In this document: piece after piece, positions 44,929 through 57,253 of the stretch
How positions within the stretch are numbered: position 1 is the stretch's first letter
Layout of the letters: every line of letters begins with the position of its first letter
Source of the DNA: Aldrovandia affinis
Taxonomy: Eukaryota > Chordata > Actinopteri > Notacanthiformes > Halosauridae
DNA: 64,000 bases
Direction of reading: 5' to 3'
Assembly: GCA_029706075.1 (NCBI GenBank)
Contig: JAINUG010000070.1
Location: forward strand, 2,589,500-2,653,499
The notes under the pieces: model-generated
Databases searched by the model: none
Told to the model about the DNA's origin: nothing
Seen by the model: only the letters and a program-made list of their open reading frames with translations
Made by a program: the position numbers and the translations under genes

Positions 44929-47015
44929 TGAATTTCACATAAATAATATTTCATATGGGCTGCCAGGTAGATTTTGCTCTCAGTCGGGAGGGGGGTTGTT
45001 GGTCAGGGAGGGAGGGTTTAGTCATCACCAGGATTATCACACAAAAGTGACTCTTCTGGTCACAGATATTCTAGATTCATAGATATAGATATTCATGCAT
45101 AAAATTACATTTTAATTTTTAATCTTTTTAAATTGCCCGCATCCATGAGGCATGAATAATTATCCATTATTGCCTTTTCCCCCACATAGGTGTGTTAATT
45201 ACACACCAGTTTGAGTGCCACATAAAAAGATGGCACACTATGCTAATGTTCATGATAAAGTACCAAATCTGACACATTGTATATGTGGATATCGAATACA
45301 TACTGATATAGTCATTTATTATTATAGCTAACAGTTATTTTTTATAAGAATGTTGTACTTTATATTTTTCTAGTTCTACTGTTGCGCATAAACATTTGTG
45401 GGGAAAATCTGCAGGTGAGAAGCCCAGAGAGAAGCCGTGCATACACTTCTTATGTAGTGCAGCTGGCAGGGGTGTGGGGTGCCACAGTGGTAACTCAACT
45501 GGAATTTCCAATCTTTTATTCTGCAATACATTTAAACAATGAATGCAGAGTGGTGCTTCAGCTATGTCTGTCTTCAGAACAACAGAGAGAGAAAGAGAAA
45601 AAGAGAGAGAAAGACAAAGGAGGACAGAGAGCAGTAGTGACAGAATTAGGGAGAGAGTGAGAGAAAGGGAGAGAGGGAAAGAGAGAGAAATAAATAGAGG
45701 GAGAAGTCAAGAGAAAGAGACATGAGTGTCAGCAGGCCATTAAAAGATATTACGTTGTGACAGATCACCCTGTCAATTGCAAGAAAATATTAAGCAAATA
45801 AATAAGTACCAGTTTGGGAAGAGCTGCTGACAAGAGACTGGCTGTCGTGGGAAAACGTGGCTACCTAGAGAGAACAGGATGTTTCACAACACACAAACTT
45901 CCCCTACATATTGCGAATCAATCCATAATTCCTGTGACTGTGGCAGTGACTGTGTTTGCTTCCTTAAAACGGGGCCCTGCATGTTATTCTACTGTATTTT
46001 AGATTGTTTTTAAATCTCAAAACTGTAATATACCAGTTGTAGTTTTTTCATCTTTAGCTATTTTATTATTATTGTTCCTTCTGTTTGATATGCATGTGCC
46101 TTGGGAGCACAAACATACTGTATGTTTGTCATGCCAATAGAGCCAACTGAAACAGAAAATTGAAATTGAGTGTGTGTATGTGTGTTTGAGAGGGAGATAG
46201 AGAGAGGGAGAAAAATAAATACAGAGAGGGACAGAGATAGCGAGCTTGTCATTATATTATTCCCTGACTTTCACATTATATACATTATAACTACACTCCT
46301 TTGGCAAGAACAGTGAGTGCTGTGCCAATAAATCACACTTCAACCGGGCATGATGGACCATTTCCGGGTGTAGATGCATGTCATATGAACTGGATGTCTG
46401 GCACAGAGACGGTCTGCTACAGCTGTATTTTGTGACAGGTGGGCATGGTGATGTGTCTGTATGTGTATGTGTGTGAAAAGGGGGGGAGGAGAGGTCACCA
46501 CCCTCTCCCACCCATCAATTCGCCCATGTCATCGCCGCTTATCATGAAAGGACAGCAGGCGGGACACTGCTAGTGTGAGATGCACACGTGTACACTGACA
46601 GTTCACGCCCGCGATACACAACAAAATCTATTAACCTTCCGGAAGGGGAAGTGCCACAGGGGGTTTATTTTTCTGGCATAAACAGCCTGCACCCCCCCCC
46701 CCCAGCTCTCTGTCTGCCCAAATCCCGCCAACGACCCCAGCTTTCTGTCTTGTTCTGCTTTCAGTTTCTAAACACATTTACATGTAATATTTCCCATATG
46801 ATGTGTTTGCATTAGCAGAAATGAAACTGCTGTCAGTGACACAAATCTCCACGTTTGGAAATGTGAAAAGCAACACAGAAGAATGCAGTGATTCAATCAT
46901 GAAAATCCATGAAGCTGAACTTCTCTAACTCATAATCACCAACACAAGCAATATCTCTTATTCAATTATTCAGCTCCACAGAAAGAGCCTTTTCTCAATC
47001 TGTCACACATATAAA
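44929..47015. other. intronic DNA with purine-rich tracts
   Basis: GA-rich imperfect repeats at about 45585-45720 and 46185-46240, and a C run at 46693-46704. Short frames there are low-complexity. No gene recognised. Confidence 0.5.
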
Positions 47016-47123
47016 GGGCTGAATTCAATTAACATTTGTCCTTAACTCTGACTTACAAAGAAAAGCTCATTCTATTTTTTCCATAGAGTCAGAGTTAAGG
47101 ATGCATGTTGATTAAATTCAGGC
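47016..47123. mobile_element. small palindromic MITE-like element
   Basis: The left arm GGCTGAATTCAATTAACAT...CCTTAACTCTGACT is the inverted complement, with a few mismatches, of the right arm AGTCAGAGTTAAGG...ATGTTGATTAAATTCAGGCC. The whole can fold as a 108-bp hairpin. No coding capacity. No target duplication resolved. Confidence 0.65.
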
Positions 47124-47627
47124 CAATATCCTTTATCCAATTCACATCCTCAGAAATCCAGCCAAGACTGCATTTTCAGGGTCCAAACCCAACTATTTAC
47201 ATGTTGAAATGGTCACAACCTGAAGACTTTCTGAGAACAGAATATATGGCCTAGGCCTGTGTTTCCTATCTTCCTCGTCTTGTGGTGCATTGTGCGTGGG
47301 AGGTTTTTCAGTTTTTCAATCTCATTCATTTAGGTTGATGGCCCGACTGATTAAATATTTGCTGCAATCATTCTATTTCTTGAAATGACTCAAAAATCTA
47401 TATTACCTTGCACATTAATTTTTTATCATTAATTTCACATGAGGAAATTTCACAATAATTCAAATGCATCAAAACTTTCAAATCAATATTCATATTGGTA
47501 TCAGTATCAAAATCTGCAGCAGTAGCAGCCAGCCTTAGTCTGCCTTGGTGCATAATGTAGACTTTTTTTTTTCCCTTGGTTTGGCATGATTCCTCTCCTT
47601 TAAATGAGCACACAGACAGGAGAGCAT
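47124..47627. other. intronic DNA, no gene recognised
   Basis: No exon or element recognised. Confidence 0.5.
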
Positions 47628-47745
47628 TCCAAGTGGCTGAGTTGGTAAAGGCGTCGCTAGAAAGCACAGGCTGAGCCCCCCTTGTACACAGGTTCAAGCC
47701 TGGGCCTTGGCCTTGTCGTCAGCTGACTGTGACCTCGGCAAGCAA
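47628..47745 (+). mobile_element. tRNA-like SINE head (possibly S2-related)
   Basis: AAGTGGCTGAGTTGGTAAAG and GCG form an A box, and CAGGTTCAAGCCTGGG a B box about 65 bp later. The long spacing and lack of a closed cloverleaf argue for a SINE and not a tRNA gene. GGCCTTGGCCTTGTCGTC follows. Confidence 0.5.
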
Positions 47746-49101
47746 AACATTTGGCTACATTTTGGTATGGTTGCCGAACACCTTGTTTACTCTCAAATTT
47801 GCGTGCTTTTTCACAATGGCCTCTGAAGCATGTTTAGGCGTGTCGGGGCTGTATCCAGATGCAGCGAGAGACATATTTACGAATTAATGCCACATACATA
47901 CACAGTTGCCCTATCAGCAATCACAGTAGCAGCGCTCTGCAACCATAAGATCAGTACAGCATCATTTTCATTTATAAAACAGTTTATGAGAAAGTTTGAG
48001 AAACATTTTTTTGTGCTGCTGAATGTGATCATCCCTGGAATCAGTGGAAGAGGGACACAGAGTGGTAGTTTGAAAGACTATTGGCTATTCCAAATTGGGT
48101 AGACATTTTTTTTACACATGAAAGCACATTAACTTTAAATGACTTAAATTACTTCTTTTTTTAAATAAATAAAAATATGTATGACTCATATTGTATTTGA
48201 TTACATTTACACAACATACTGTCTATATGATCTTGCATATGTTCCTGTCCTGGTATTGATAATTGACTAGGTAGCAATTAGTTTAGTTTATTTATTAGCA
48301 CAAAAGAAGGCTTTAAAAGAGTAATATACAAATAAAAATAAAGATTCAATAAATAAAATAATTTTAATTTTCATTTTAAATTGATTAAATAAAGATATAA
48401 AAACAAGATTGTTTTGTTTTGCTAGTGATAGAGAATCTTAGTAGTCATTCTACTGTTGGTCAAGTGCTTTCCTGATTCAGGCTAGTATGCGCCAAAAAAC
48501 TGAGGTTGTCACCAATAATCAGTGGCACTGGATGCCACAGACACCACGGCAGCCATTTTACCCTCCTGCCTTTAATCCCAGCACCACCAGAACCTCCCAC
48601 TAGACCACTGATACGATGAAGAAAGGTGGGTGTGGTGTTTGGGGGGGTCACAGTCGTGCTACTAGTGTAGCTCATCATAGTGGCCTTCAAGACAGCATCT
48701 CTGAGCCCTAATCTGCCATTCAGGTGCAGTGTTGCATTTCCTCTCTGAAAGTTTTTTTTTACCCCCACTTAAGTCAGCGGTTGCCAGCTGCACAGCCATC
48801 CAAAATTCAAGGCCTGTCAGCCATCATTTCCTTCTACATGCATTTCTGTGCCTGGCCCTGACTGAGTAAAAGCCTCACCAAACCCAGAGCCCAGGGAACT
48901 CTCACTGCAGGCCCGCAGGATGGAGCAGAGCGCAATGCCGACCTCTTGAAAATGTATAATTATCTCTGCAGGACATGTCCCCATTGAATTTTTGATTTCT
49001 TGATTTGATTTTAACTGATTTGCATTTGTGTACACAAACAAAATGATACAAAGGTATATGCAGGGAACTATAGTGTGGTCTTTTCCACCATGTGAGGCAG
49101 A
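47746..49101. other. intronic DNA, no gene recognised
   Basis: No gene or element recognised on either strand. Confidence 0.5.
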
Positions 49102-49188
49102 GATCAGGTGTGAGGTAGATATCAGATGTGAGTCAGCGATCAGATGTGAGACAGAGCTCAAGTGTGAGGGAGAGCTCAGGTATACAAG
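49102..49188. repeat. 18-bp tandem repeat, about 4.7 units
   Basis: Units of the form GATCAGATGTGAGACAGA with substitutions. 18 bp is a multiple of three, so it keeps frames open on both strands and creates spurious repeat peptides. Confidence 0.85.
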
Positions 49189-50675
49189 TGGGCTTAAACA
49201 GGTATCTTTTCATCAGGGATGTCTAAACTATGGTTGACTACTTATTGGCTTTAATTTGCATTTAGTCTTTGGACTTTAATGCAAGGTTTTTCAGAAAAAA
49301 ATATGCCACATTTTACTGATAATATTTAATTTGATCCAATTGTTTTCTTTTTGCTTTCCAAAATGTCTGTAAAAAAAAAAAAAAAACCTCAAAACAATTT
49401 ACACAAAAAGGCTGATCATCATTGCACAAAAACTGAAGGTTATCAGTAAAAAGTGAAATGCATGTTAGATAAAATACAACAGTGGAGATTTGTACAGCAT
49501 ATGAGATCTTTAACACTACCTCCTGAACAGTGCCAGTGCAAACCGGTTCTAACCTTTTCCCATCAGGTCATGTGGACTCAGGTCAAAAGAAAGAACATGA
49601 ACATTGGTCCCCACATACACAAAAACACTTGTTGGTTAATGCAAAGCTGAAGGACTAGTGTCAACACATTATGCTCTCTCATCCTAACTTCTGCCAACTG
49701 CCAACAGTCTGGCCATATAAACAATGCTTGTTTGGCCAAGGGTGGATAAAGCAGGGTGAGCTGTGTGCAAATGTAAAAGTATTTTGAATTGTGTAGAAAT
49801 TAATGACCATATTTATACCCAGTATTCTTGCTTTGTTTATCCAAAGCCTTGCTATTTATTATGGCTATTATGGTGTATTTCTTACTTTGATGTGCCCCCA
49901 AAATATTGCTAATTACAATCTACATTTTGGGGGGTAACGGGCCAATGCAATTTTGAACATTTCTAAAGAAAAAAATGTCCAACTCTGATATAATGGCAAA
50001 AGCAAATGGAAAGTGTTTGGTTCCACTGTCGAGAGGACAATGTGGGAAAGCTGCCATTTGGCGCTTTTTATATTTCACGAGGGGGAAACAGCCCATTTCA
50101 CAGCACATTGGAATTCAGGGGTGAGTTTAGTAACCCGCTACCGCGTTGCGGAGAGCGTGGCTTTTCATACGCAGGGCGCTGTGAGCACATGTGGCAGAAC
50201 TGCCAAGGCCTGCAGCGATAGGATGGAAACACTGGCACTGGCTCACTAGATCTGATTGGGCAGCCTCCATCCCTGGTGCTCCCCGTAGGTCTCCGTCTGT
50301 GGAGACTGTGTGTGTGTGTGGAGCTAGGGAGTGGGTTATTTGGGTCAAAAACTGGACTTATTTCTTGCTTGTTCACTACATTTACAGAAACTCTTATCCT
50401 GTCTTCTTATGTCAAATTCATAATCTGTGCATCATTGTAGTTGTTGACTTTGTTTTTTTTTTCTATGTTAGAAAAGAAAAAAATTGAAAAATAGGCACTG
50501 GATACAAATGTCTGTTGGTTAGTCCAAATGTATCTAGATCTGTTGACAAAATCACAACTTTGATAACATTGTGTCTCTATGTCAGTGACTTCTCTCATTG
50601 TACAGCACGTTCATCCTAATCTAATTTATAACCATAAACATCCATACTTACATTTTTCAAATACTTTTAGATTTT
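49189..50675. other. intronic DNA, no gene recognised
   Basis: A run of 16 A at 49371-49386. No exon or element recognised. Confidence 0.5.
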
Positions 50676-50770
50676 GTTTCAAATTTTTTCCAATTTTCTC
50701 CCAATTTAGTAGCCAATTACACCCTCTCTTTGCATGTCAATCCCGCCCTTTGTGAGTTTGCAGTGAGACC
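50676..50770 (-). mobile_element. SINE tail fragment (S2/S4 type)
   Basis: Minus strand reads TGTAATTGGCTACTAAATTG and GGAGAAAATTGG plus an A-rich end, the shared tail of S2 and S4. Confidence 0.6.
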
Positions 50771-50883
50771 GGAAGTGACAAAAATAGGTTTTGGTGTTTG
50801 AAGGGCATTATATTGCTTTTAAGTACTCATTTTTGTTTGTTATAACATTTGGAATAAAACACAGTTTTTATTATCAAGGATAG

Positions 50884-51813
50884 TAACATGTATTATGTTC
50901 GGGGTCAATTTGACCGCAGGTAAAACAAACTCAATTTTAAACATTCAAAATATTTAGGTTCATAAAAGACTTCAGTACATCAGTAAATAACACATAGCAG
51001 TTATTCAATAATTTAAAAACATTAATAAAAAGTAAATTTGTCACCAGAAATTAGCCTTTGTCTGCAGTACAGTGCACATGATGTGCAGAGAGTGTGTGTG
51101 CTTCTTGCTGATGTACTTCTTGCATTTCATGCATGTGGTGCTGGTCTTAGAGTCATTTCTGTTGGGACAGACCTGGCACCTGCCATGTTTCTGCCTGTTG
51201 TTGGAACCACTGGAGGAGTTTGGGTGTGTGTTTCCTTTTGAAACCTCTTTACAACAGATGCAGTCATTGATGCTCTTGGAAGAGCTTCTCCCATTTGTCC
51301 CATATATCCCTTATAGCTGCAAGTTTGTCACGCATTTCTCTGTCATCAAAGCTTATGATGCAGGAGGACATTGTGGCTGGAAATATTGCCCTACCAATGT
51401 CAGCATTCCCAAGGCTTGCTGTTGCTTTGCCTTTCGACTTATACACTCCTGCCAAAATAAGCAACCCAACATAGGCTTGCAAGTGGGTCACATCCAACTC
51501 TTTCCAATTGCCACCATATACCAGCCTCCCCTCTAAGTTTGTCATCTCAAGAATCTCATTTTGCCTTGATGGTGATATGTTAAAATGCAGATGTCTTTAT
51601 GTCTTGGACATGGCTGAAAGCATATCTGGTGGTGCCTGGACATTATCTAGTGGTGCCTGAACATTATCAAGTTTATTTTATGTTTACCAGGTTTTCCCCA
51701 TGATATAAGGAAAAGCCATGAAGTATCAAGCTGAACAAATAATGATAATCATATTTTTAGAGACGTTAAACATTGGATGGGGTCAAATTGACCCCAAACC
51801 TAACAGAAGGGTA
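50884..51813 (-). mobile_element. piggyBac-type DNA transposon, internally deleted
   Basis: Terminal inverted repeats contain the palindrome GGGGTCAATTTGACC at 50901-50915 and GGGGTCAAATTGACCCC at about 51779-51795, with ...CCTAACAGAAGGG at the right edge. TTAA-like flanks are decayed (GTAAC at 50884, GTAAAG at 51811). A minus-strand frame encodes a piggyBac transposase stretch, and a C-terminal cysteine-rich domain follows. At about 0.93 kb it is far shorter than a full element. Confidence 0.85.
51030..51545 (-). pseudogene. piggyBac transposase remnant (DDE_Tnp_1_7 type)
   Basis: The minus-strand frame 51545-51264 reads MTNLEGRLVYGGNWKELDVT, LQAYVGLLILAGVYKSKG, TMSSCIISFDDREMRDKLAA and IRDIWDKWEK, the conserved N-terminal part of the catalytic domain (FIGLLIL...VHKSK, RDKLAPIRDVWD). 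After an internal deletion, 51180-51030 on the same strand gives CPNRNDSKTSTTCMKCKKYI and ...CTVLQTK, the cysteine-rich C-terminal zinc-binding domain. The central catalytic Asp residues are in the deleted part. Confidence 0.85.
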
Positions 51814-52640
51814 AAGTCGGACTATATGGAATTATATACAGTAGGAAACTAATCATAGATCCTAATTTATCATTTAGGTCAGAGGTCAATCCTCTTATCC
51901 TTTGAAATACCACTCTGACCTGACATATTTCATAAAATGAAAACCAATTATGTACAGTATATTATGTATATTTATGTATATTATGTAGGTAATAGCACAC
52001 ATTTCACCTAGCTACAGATAGTGGGTGTGCCTAACTCTACTGGAAAATGAGACTAGACCAATTAGACCAATATCCCAACCCAGAATGATACATCAGAACC
52101 AACCATATATTCCTTCATGCTGGAGTGTGTGAACCCATCCATCTCAGTATGCGTTTATGAGTGACTGTGAAAGGACCCCCCTTACGTCTTGAACATTAGT
52201 CATGTTTTGTGTTTTTCATCTGCCCCCTTATGATTTTGAGCTTTCTTGTGTTGGGCTACAAACAGCTTGCTATCAGACTGGGCCCACAGAAACAGTGGAA
52301 AAGCCTCATCCTTTCTCCTCTTACTGTGTTTTTGAAATCTGTTGCCCTGGCCGCTGCGCTCCCAGACACTAACATTAAAGTGACAAATGCGCGCAGACAT
52401 GAGAACATTTGGAGCGGTGAGAGAACAGTGGAGAAGCAGGGGAGCATTTTTTCATTTGGGAGCACAGCGTGTATCAGTGCATAACACTGCACAACGTGTT
52501 CTGCTTAGCGTGGCACCCTTATCCAAGCCAAATTATATTTCTAAAATTCACACAACACACATTCGGTGACCCATTTTAGGCTGCTGACATTTTGCTGGAC
52601 CAAATTATGTAAAGTACCCTCCACAACGGGTTACAACAAC
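51814..52640. other. intronic DNA, no gene recognised
   Basis: No exon or element recognised. Confidence 0.5.
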
Positions 52641-54087
52641 ACTGAAACACAGAAGCCCTGACTGAAGCACAGACTGAATCCCTGAAACACAGAATGAAGC
52701 CTGCATATCTGCATTGGCATGGTTTAAATCATACCTGGCTGACCGGTCCTACCATGTGGCCAGGAGAGGATCCCTCTCCTCTCCCCACACCCTCTCTACT
52801 GGAGTCCCACAGGGCTCGGTGCTAGGCCCCCTCCTATTCTCCCTGTACACCAAATCACTTGATTCGGTCATCTCTCATGAGTTTTTCATATCACTATTAT
52901 GCTGATGACACCCAACTCTTTCTCTCCTTCTCTCCTTCTGAGACCCGGCGCGTATCTCTGCATGTCTGGCAGACATCTCTGCTCTCCCCAGCGAAGGGAT
53001 CCCCAATGATTGATGCTTCAATCACTGTGGAAGGCTCCATAGTGTCTCCATCCCAGTCTGCCAGGAGCCTGGGAGTGACCCTGGACGACCAGCTGTGCTT
53101 CTCGGGCCACATCACAGCAATCACCTTGGACCTGCCAATTTTCCGTCCATAACATCCGGAGGATCCAATCGTTCCTCACCCAAGAGGCTACACAACTCCT
53201 GGTCCAGGCCCTGGTGATCTCATGCCTGGACTATTGCAATTCCTTGCTGGCAGGCCTACTGGGCTGTGCCATCAAGTCACTGCAACTGGTCCAGAATGCT
53301 GCCGCACATCTGGTGTTTAACCAACCAAAGTTCACACATGTCACCCCTCTACTCACCTCTCTGCACTGGCTCCCTATTGCAGCACACATCAAATTTAAAT
53401 CACTGGTGCTGGCTTATCAAGCTGCTAGAGGAACTGCTCCCTCCTACCTCCTGTCACTCAGCACACCCTACACCCCAGGCTCCGCTTCCTCTGGCAGACT
53501 GACTGTCCCTTCCCTTCAGGCGCCCGGCAGTCGCTCCTCGCGGTCTCGCCTCTTCTCTGCCCTGACCCCTCAGTGGTGGAACAATCTTTCCCACTTGGTC
53601 AGGACCGCGGAATCACTGGCCATCTTCCGCAAGAGACTCAAAACCCACCACCTCCACCACCACTGACTGTACATTTTCACTCATTGTCATCACCACTGCT
53701 TTCATGTTTAATACTGCATTTTGTAATATGTATCTATGTTGATGACTGTCCAAACCCCCCCAAAAAAACAACAAACTTTTCCTTCCCTGTGTTACAGGTA
53801 TGGTATGCAGCTGCCAACGATTATGTCTATTACTGTATTATGACACTGATCTCTTGCGCAGACTATGATTGATCTTACCATATATTAATGCACGTCTTGT
53901 AAGTCACTCTGGATAAGAGTGTCTGCTAAAAGCCAAAATGTAAAATGTAAATGTAAGGACTGAAACACAGACTAAATCCCTGAAACACTGACTGAAGCAC
54001 TGAAACACTGACTGAATCACTGAAGTACTGACTGAAGCAGTGGAACATAGTTTGAAACACAGACTGAAGTGAAGTGAAGTGAAGTCT
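52641..54087. repeat. CTGAAACACAGA-type minisatellite split by an L2 LINE
   Basis: Degenerate units of ACTGAAACACAG / ACTGAATCCCTG occupy 52641-52701 and resume at 53957-54065, followed by (GTGAA)4 at 54067-54087. The L2 at 52702-53956 lies between the two halves, so the array is older than the LINE insertion. Confidence 0.85.
52702..53956 (+). mobile_element. L2-clade LINE, 5' truncated, with its 3' tail
   Basis: Begins in the RT thumb-palm region: [32 protein letters not shown] (motif B') at about 52803, [14 protein letters not shown] (catalytic YADD) near 52897, SARSLGVTLDDQLCFSGHI, SCLDYCNSLLAGLLGCAIK, QNAAAHLVFNQP and LHWLPIAAHIKFKSLVLAYQ. The 3' end is GTAAGTCACTCTGGATAAGA, then (ATGTAA)n. 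A few frameshifts. Sister of 32832-34362 but from a distinct subfamily. Confidence 0.9.
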
Positions 54088-54316
54088 TATTGATTCTGGG
54101 ACTCCACATTCATTCCACCCAACCATGCCCCCTCCCCCCAAATGGGAAAAGTAACCACAGCCATGATATTACAACAAAACGAATTGTATGGGCCCCATAA
54201 CAAAAAGCAAGATGGAAAAAAGCACAGCAGAGAAAGATAAGTGAACAATTTGATGCCCATATGCGACCACTCAAGACCGATTGAGACCGCCCAAGACCAC
54301 GGGAAGGGGGACCTAC
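54088..54316. other. intron just downstream of the ctnnd2 exon donor
   Basis: No element recognised. The exon donor GTAGGTCCCCCTTCCC reads into this stretch on the minus strand. Confidence 0.5.
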
Positions 54317-54450
54317 CTGCTCCTTGACGGAGGCCAGGATGGCAGACGTGGTCTCTGTCTCAGACCCGTCACCATTGGAGGCATTCAAAACGGGGCTCAG
54401 CATGCCTGGTTTTTCCTGCTCAGACGGCTGGTCAGGAACTGGCATAGCTC
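54317..54450 (-). CDS. ctnnd2: ctnnd2 coding exon encoding the N-terminal segment before the coiled coil (partial gene)
   Basis: Read on the minus strand, this 134-bp exon follows a good acceptor (pyrimidine-rich tract ending TTTTTGCCTCAG) and ends at a CAG|GTAGGT donor. It encodes (G)[16 protein letters not shown], then [20 protein letters not shown], then ILASVKEQ. From memory this matches residues about 13-58 of vertebrate CTNND2, with small differences after DQPS. The exon starts with two bases completing a Gly codon, followed by 44 whole codons, so it ends in phase 0. CTNND2 is a p120-family armadillo protein that binds the juxtamembrane part of cadherins and acts at neuronal junctions and dendritic spines. 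Its armadillo repeats lie far downstream and are not in the window. The next coding exon is at 18072-18184. The preceding exon, expected to encode the initiator Met, was not found in 54451-64000. Whether this is a teleost a or b duplicate cannot be told. Confidence 0.95.
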
Positions 54451-55973
54451 CTGAGGCAAAAAGAAAAGAAAACAGCAACAGGTGTAAGAACAAAATACAC
54501 TAGGACAATTTTACATCGGGAACAACCCATTTAGAAACAACCCCTGAACTCAGATGCACTGTAACTGTCATGAACTGAACAAGTCTTCAGAGAGCTGATC
54601 GCTGCTTGACAAAATAATTCCATACTACAGCGCAGGGCACCGGTCTCACTGGAAATCAGCTCAAGTACCTGCCATTCAGTAAGATAAATATATCTTCCTA
54701 GAGATGACCAATTAATGGAATGAAAATCAATGAAAATCAATAATTAAAAAACGTTCAACATTCAGGCACATATGCATTTTTTTATATCCTTCCCTATTTG
54801 GAATCTCTGCTTACACTTCTCAGGTCAAGTGCTATGACATCTAGCAGTGAATGGAAATAAATAATTAACAAATAACAACATTCAAGTCTTTACATATTAG
54901 CATTTTGGGAGCTCCTACCAAAAAACTATGTACTCAATACTCTCCCTCTCCTTACAAAAAAATAACATTTCTGTTCAAATATGAAACAATCCTCTTTTTT
55001 TCCCCCTTTTGTACTTGGAATCATTGCTCATGTCTCTCAGGTCAGTGCTGTGTAATCTAAAGTCAGCCGCAGATAAATGATGTGCGCTCTTCTAATGCAC
55101 TTGCCCATCATTATTTTACATGCTGTGGGCCGAGAATAATGGGAGGCCAAAGCTTGCACTGATTAGTGGAGAGGCAGTATCTCTCTGCAGTTGCGCAGCC
55201 TGTGTGGAGTTGGGGGGGGATCTAGTGCAGCAGTAACCTGAGGAACTCTAGCCTACTTATACCCATACCCCAAACTGGGCAAAGCCAACTGTGTCCCAGC
55301 ACTGTGGACTCACACTGAAGAAACACACCAAAAATCCGCTGAGCTAATCATTCAGGCACAGACGCACGCTCTCTAAATAACAGTTTAATGAGTTTTACAT
55401 GCACAAAGTTGCTACACATTTCAAAACTTTAGACCATCATTATGGATTACACATCAAATTATCATTTGGTCATTACTGTAGCTACATTGTATAAACAGAG
55501 AATAACGTGATGAATGGACATGGGCCCATTATCTGCGGTCTGTGTTCGCCGGACGAAAATGGCTGACTCTGACTCTGCCAAGGGGTGTGCGTCCATTAAT
55601 AAAGACAACTGCCATTATTGGAGAAGACAAGAGGCCTCAGCAGACAAGCGCTTTCAGAGAAAATCAAATTATACCCACTTAGGCCTCTATTTTCTGAGTG
55701 TTAATGTGGTTTCATCCATCTTTCTCACATTAGCGTTCAGTTGTAAGGTGCAGGCCCGCCTGTCTCACTGTGTCCCTTCACCCATTCTGGTTCCTGCATT
55801 ACATCTCTCACACTGGCCTGATTCAGATTTACAGGGAGGGGCCAAATGCAGTTTTGGTTTTAAAAATACTTCTTAATACCTTGAAAAAGCTGTGCAAGAA
55901 AAGGCCTAGAACCAGTAAAGGGGGGAGAGTTCAGCCTAACCAATTGTTAGCAGATTTTTGAATTTAGACATGG
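54451..55973. other. ctnnd2 upstream intron, no gene recognised
   Basis: Searched on the minus strand for the first coding exon (expected MFARKPPG-like) without success. No transposon recognised. Confidence 0.5.
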
Positions 55974-56012
55974 GTATAATTGGCCACCAAATTGGGAGGG
56001 GGGGGATCTGAA
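55974..56012 (+). mobile_element. SINE tail fragment (S2 type)
   Basis: GGTATAATTGGCCACCAAAT followed by TGGGAGG and an A-rich run is the S2 tail without its head. Confidence 0.6.
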
Positions 56013-56116
56013 ATAAATACATTAAAAAATATATAAATATATAAAAATATAAAAAACATAGACTTTATTTTCATGGTACAGGATATCATTAGGTAGTATG
56101 GCCATCACCTGCCAAG

Positions 56117-56482
56117 ATGGCCGCGCCTATGCCGGCTGCCAGCCGTCTTCGCTCCATACCATTCCTGTTTGTCGTGGTTTTGTTTGTTTCGTACTGTCTA
56201 ACTACTGCAAACGCGTCTAAAGTTTATGCTCGCCAGACTTTGTTAGATATTGGCTTCTCTGCGTCCACTCCTGTGCAGCACTACCATGATTGGAGCCCTC
56301 ACGGCGTCCTGCGGCAACAACTGCCCAGGGCTATCTGGGCTACCTGCCCCAGCTGCTCTAGAAAGAAGCGTGCGAGAAGGAGGAGTAGGCGAGCAGGCGT
56401 CTCGGTGAGGCTGAAAGACAGACCCGTGACCGGCTCAGGTCTGCGCTCCACACCCTACCCACGGAGGCTGGTTGTTCTGTGA
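56117..56482 (+). pseudogene. N-terminal segment of the L2-type LINE
   Basis: 121 codons starting MAAPMPAASRLRSIPFLFVV, with a hydrophobic stretch at residues 13-33 followed by an arginine/lysine-rich block (CSRKKRARRRSRR at about 80-92). It looks like a signal-peptide protein by composition, but its position at the LINE start and the endonuclease and RT remains downstream make it the LINE's own 5' coding part. Its exact relation to the APE frame is lost to frameshifts. Confidence 0.7.
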
Positions 56483-57253
56483 GACTGTCCTGTCTTCGGC
56501 CTGTCCTACCTGCTTCCTCGACTCACCTGCCGGCTTTCGCCCCGGTAGGAAGACGCGCTGTGCCCTCCAGGGAAGCTGCAGTCCCGGGCGGCGCTGCCTG
56601 CGCGCTCTCCCCGGGCTTCTACTTTCGGGAGAGCTGGCTCTGACAGCATCAGAGCTGGATTGTTAAATGCCTGCTCTATCGGCAACAAATCGTTTGTCTT
56701 GAATGATCTTTTCACGTCCAAGGATCTAGACTTTTTTTTTCATCACGGAGACGTGGCAAAAAAATGAAGAGTTTGCCTCCCTAAACGAGCTTTGTCCCCA
56801 AACTGCTCCTACATCTGTGCCCCGAGACTGACAGGCAGATGCGGGGGGTAGCCGTTGTCTACAGGGACTGCTTCACTATGCGCTCGGTGAGCTGTGGATC
56901 TTTCCCCTCATTTGAGGTTTTAGTCTCGAAAGTTGGTCGTTCAAATCCGTTTTATTGTTTTTTGATATATCGCCCTCCTGGCAGAAATGCATCTTTTATT
57001 TCGGACTTTGGACTTTTTCTAGCTTCTATCATCTGCTTTGAACGAGTTTTATTGGTCGGGATTTTAACATACATGTAAATGATAGCTCGGATAAGTTTGC
57101 TGTTAACTTCCTGAATGTTACAGAATCTTTTAACTTTGTGCAACATGTCTCTGGTCCTACGCATGTAAAAGGAAACACGCTCGATCTGGTTTTTACTGCT
57201 GGTTTAAAGATTAACATGATTTGCACTGAAGAGCTGTCTGTCTCTGATCACAA

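Noticed and set aside
56117-56482. MAAPMPA... frame with signal-peptide-like start considered as a secreted host protein
   Set aside because: It is the 5' coding part of the L2-type LINE; endonuclease and RT remains follow directly.
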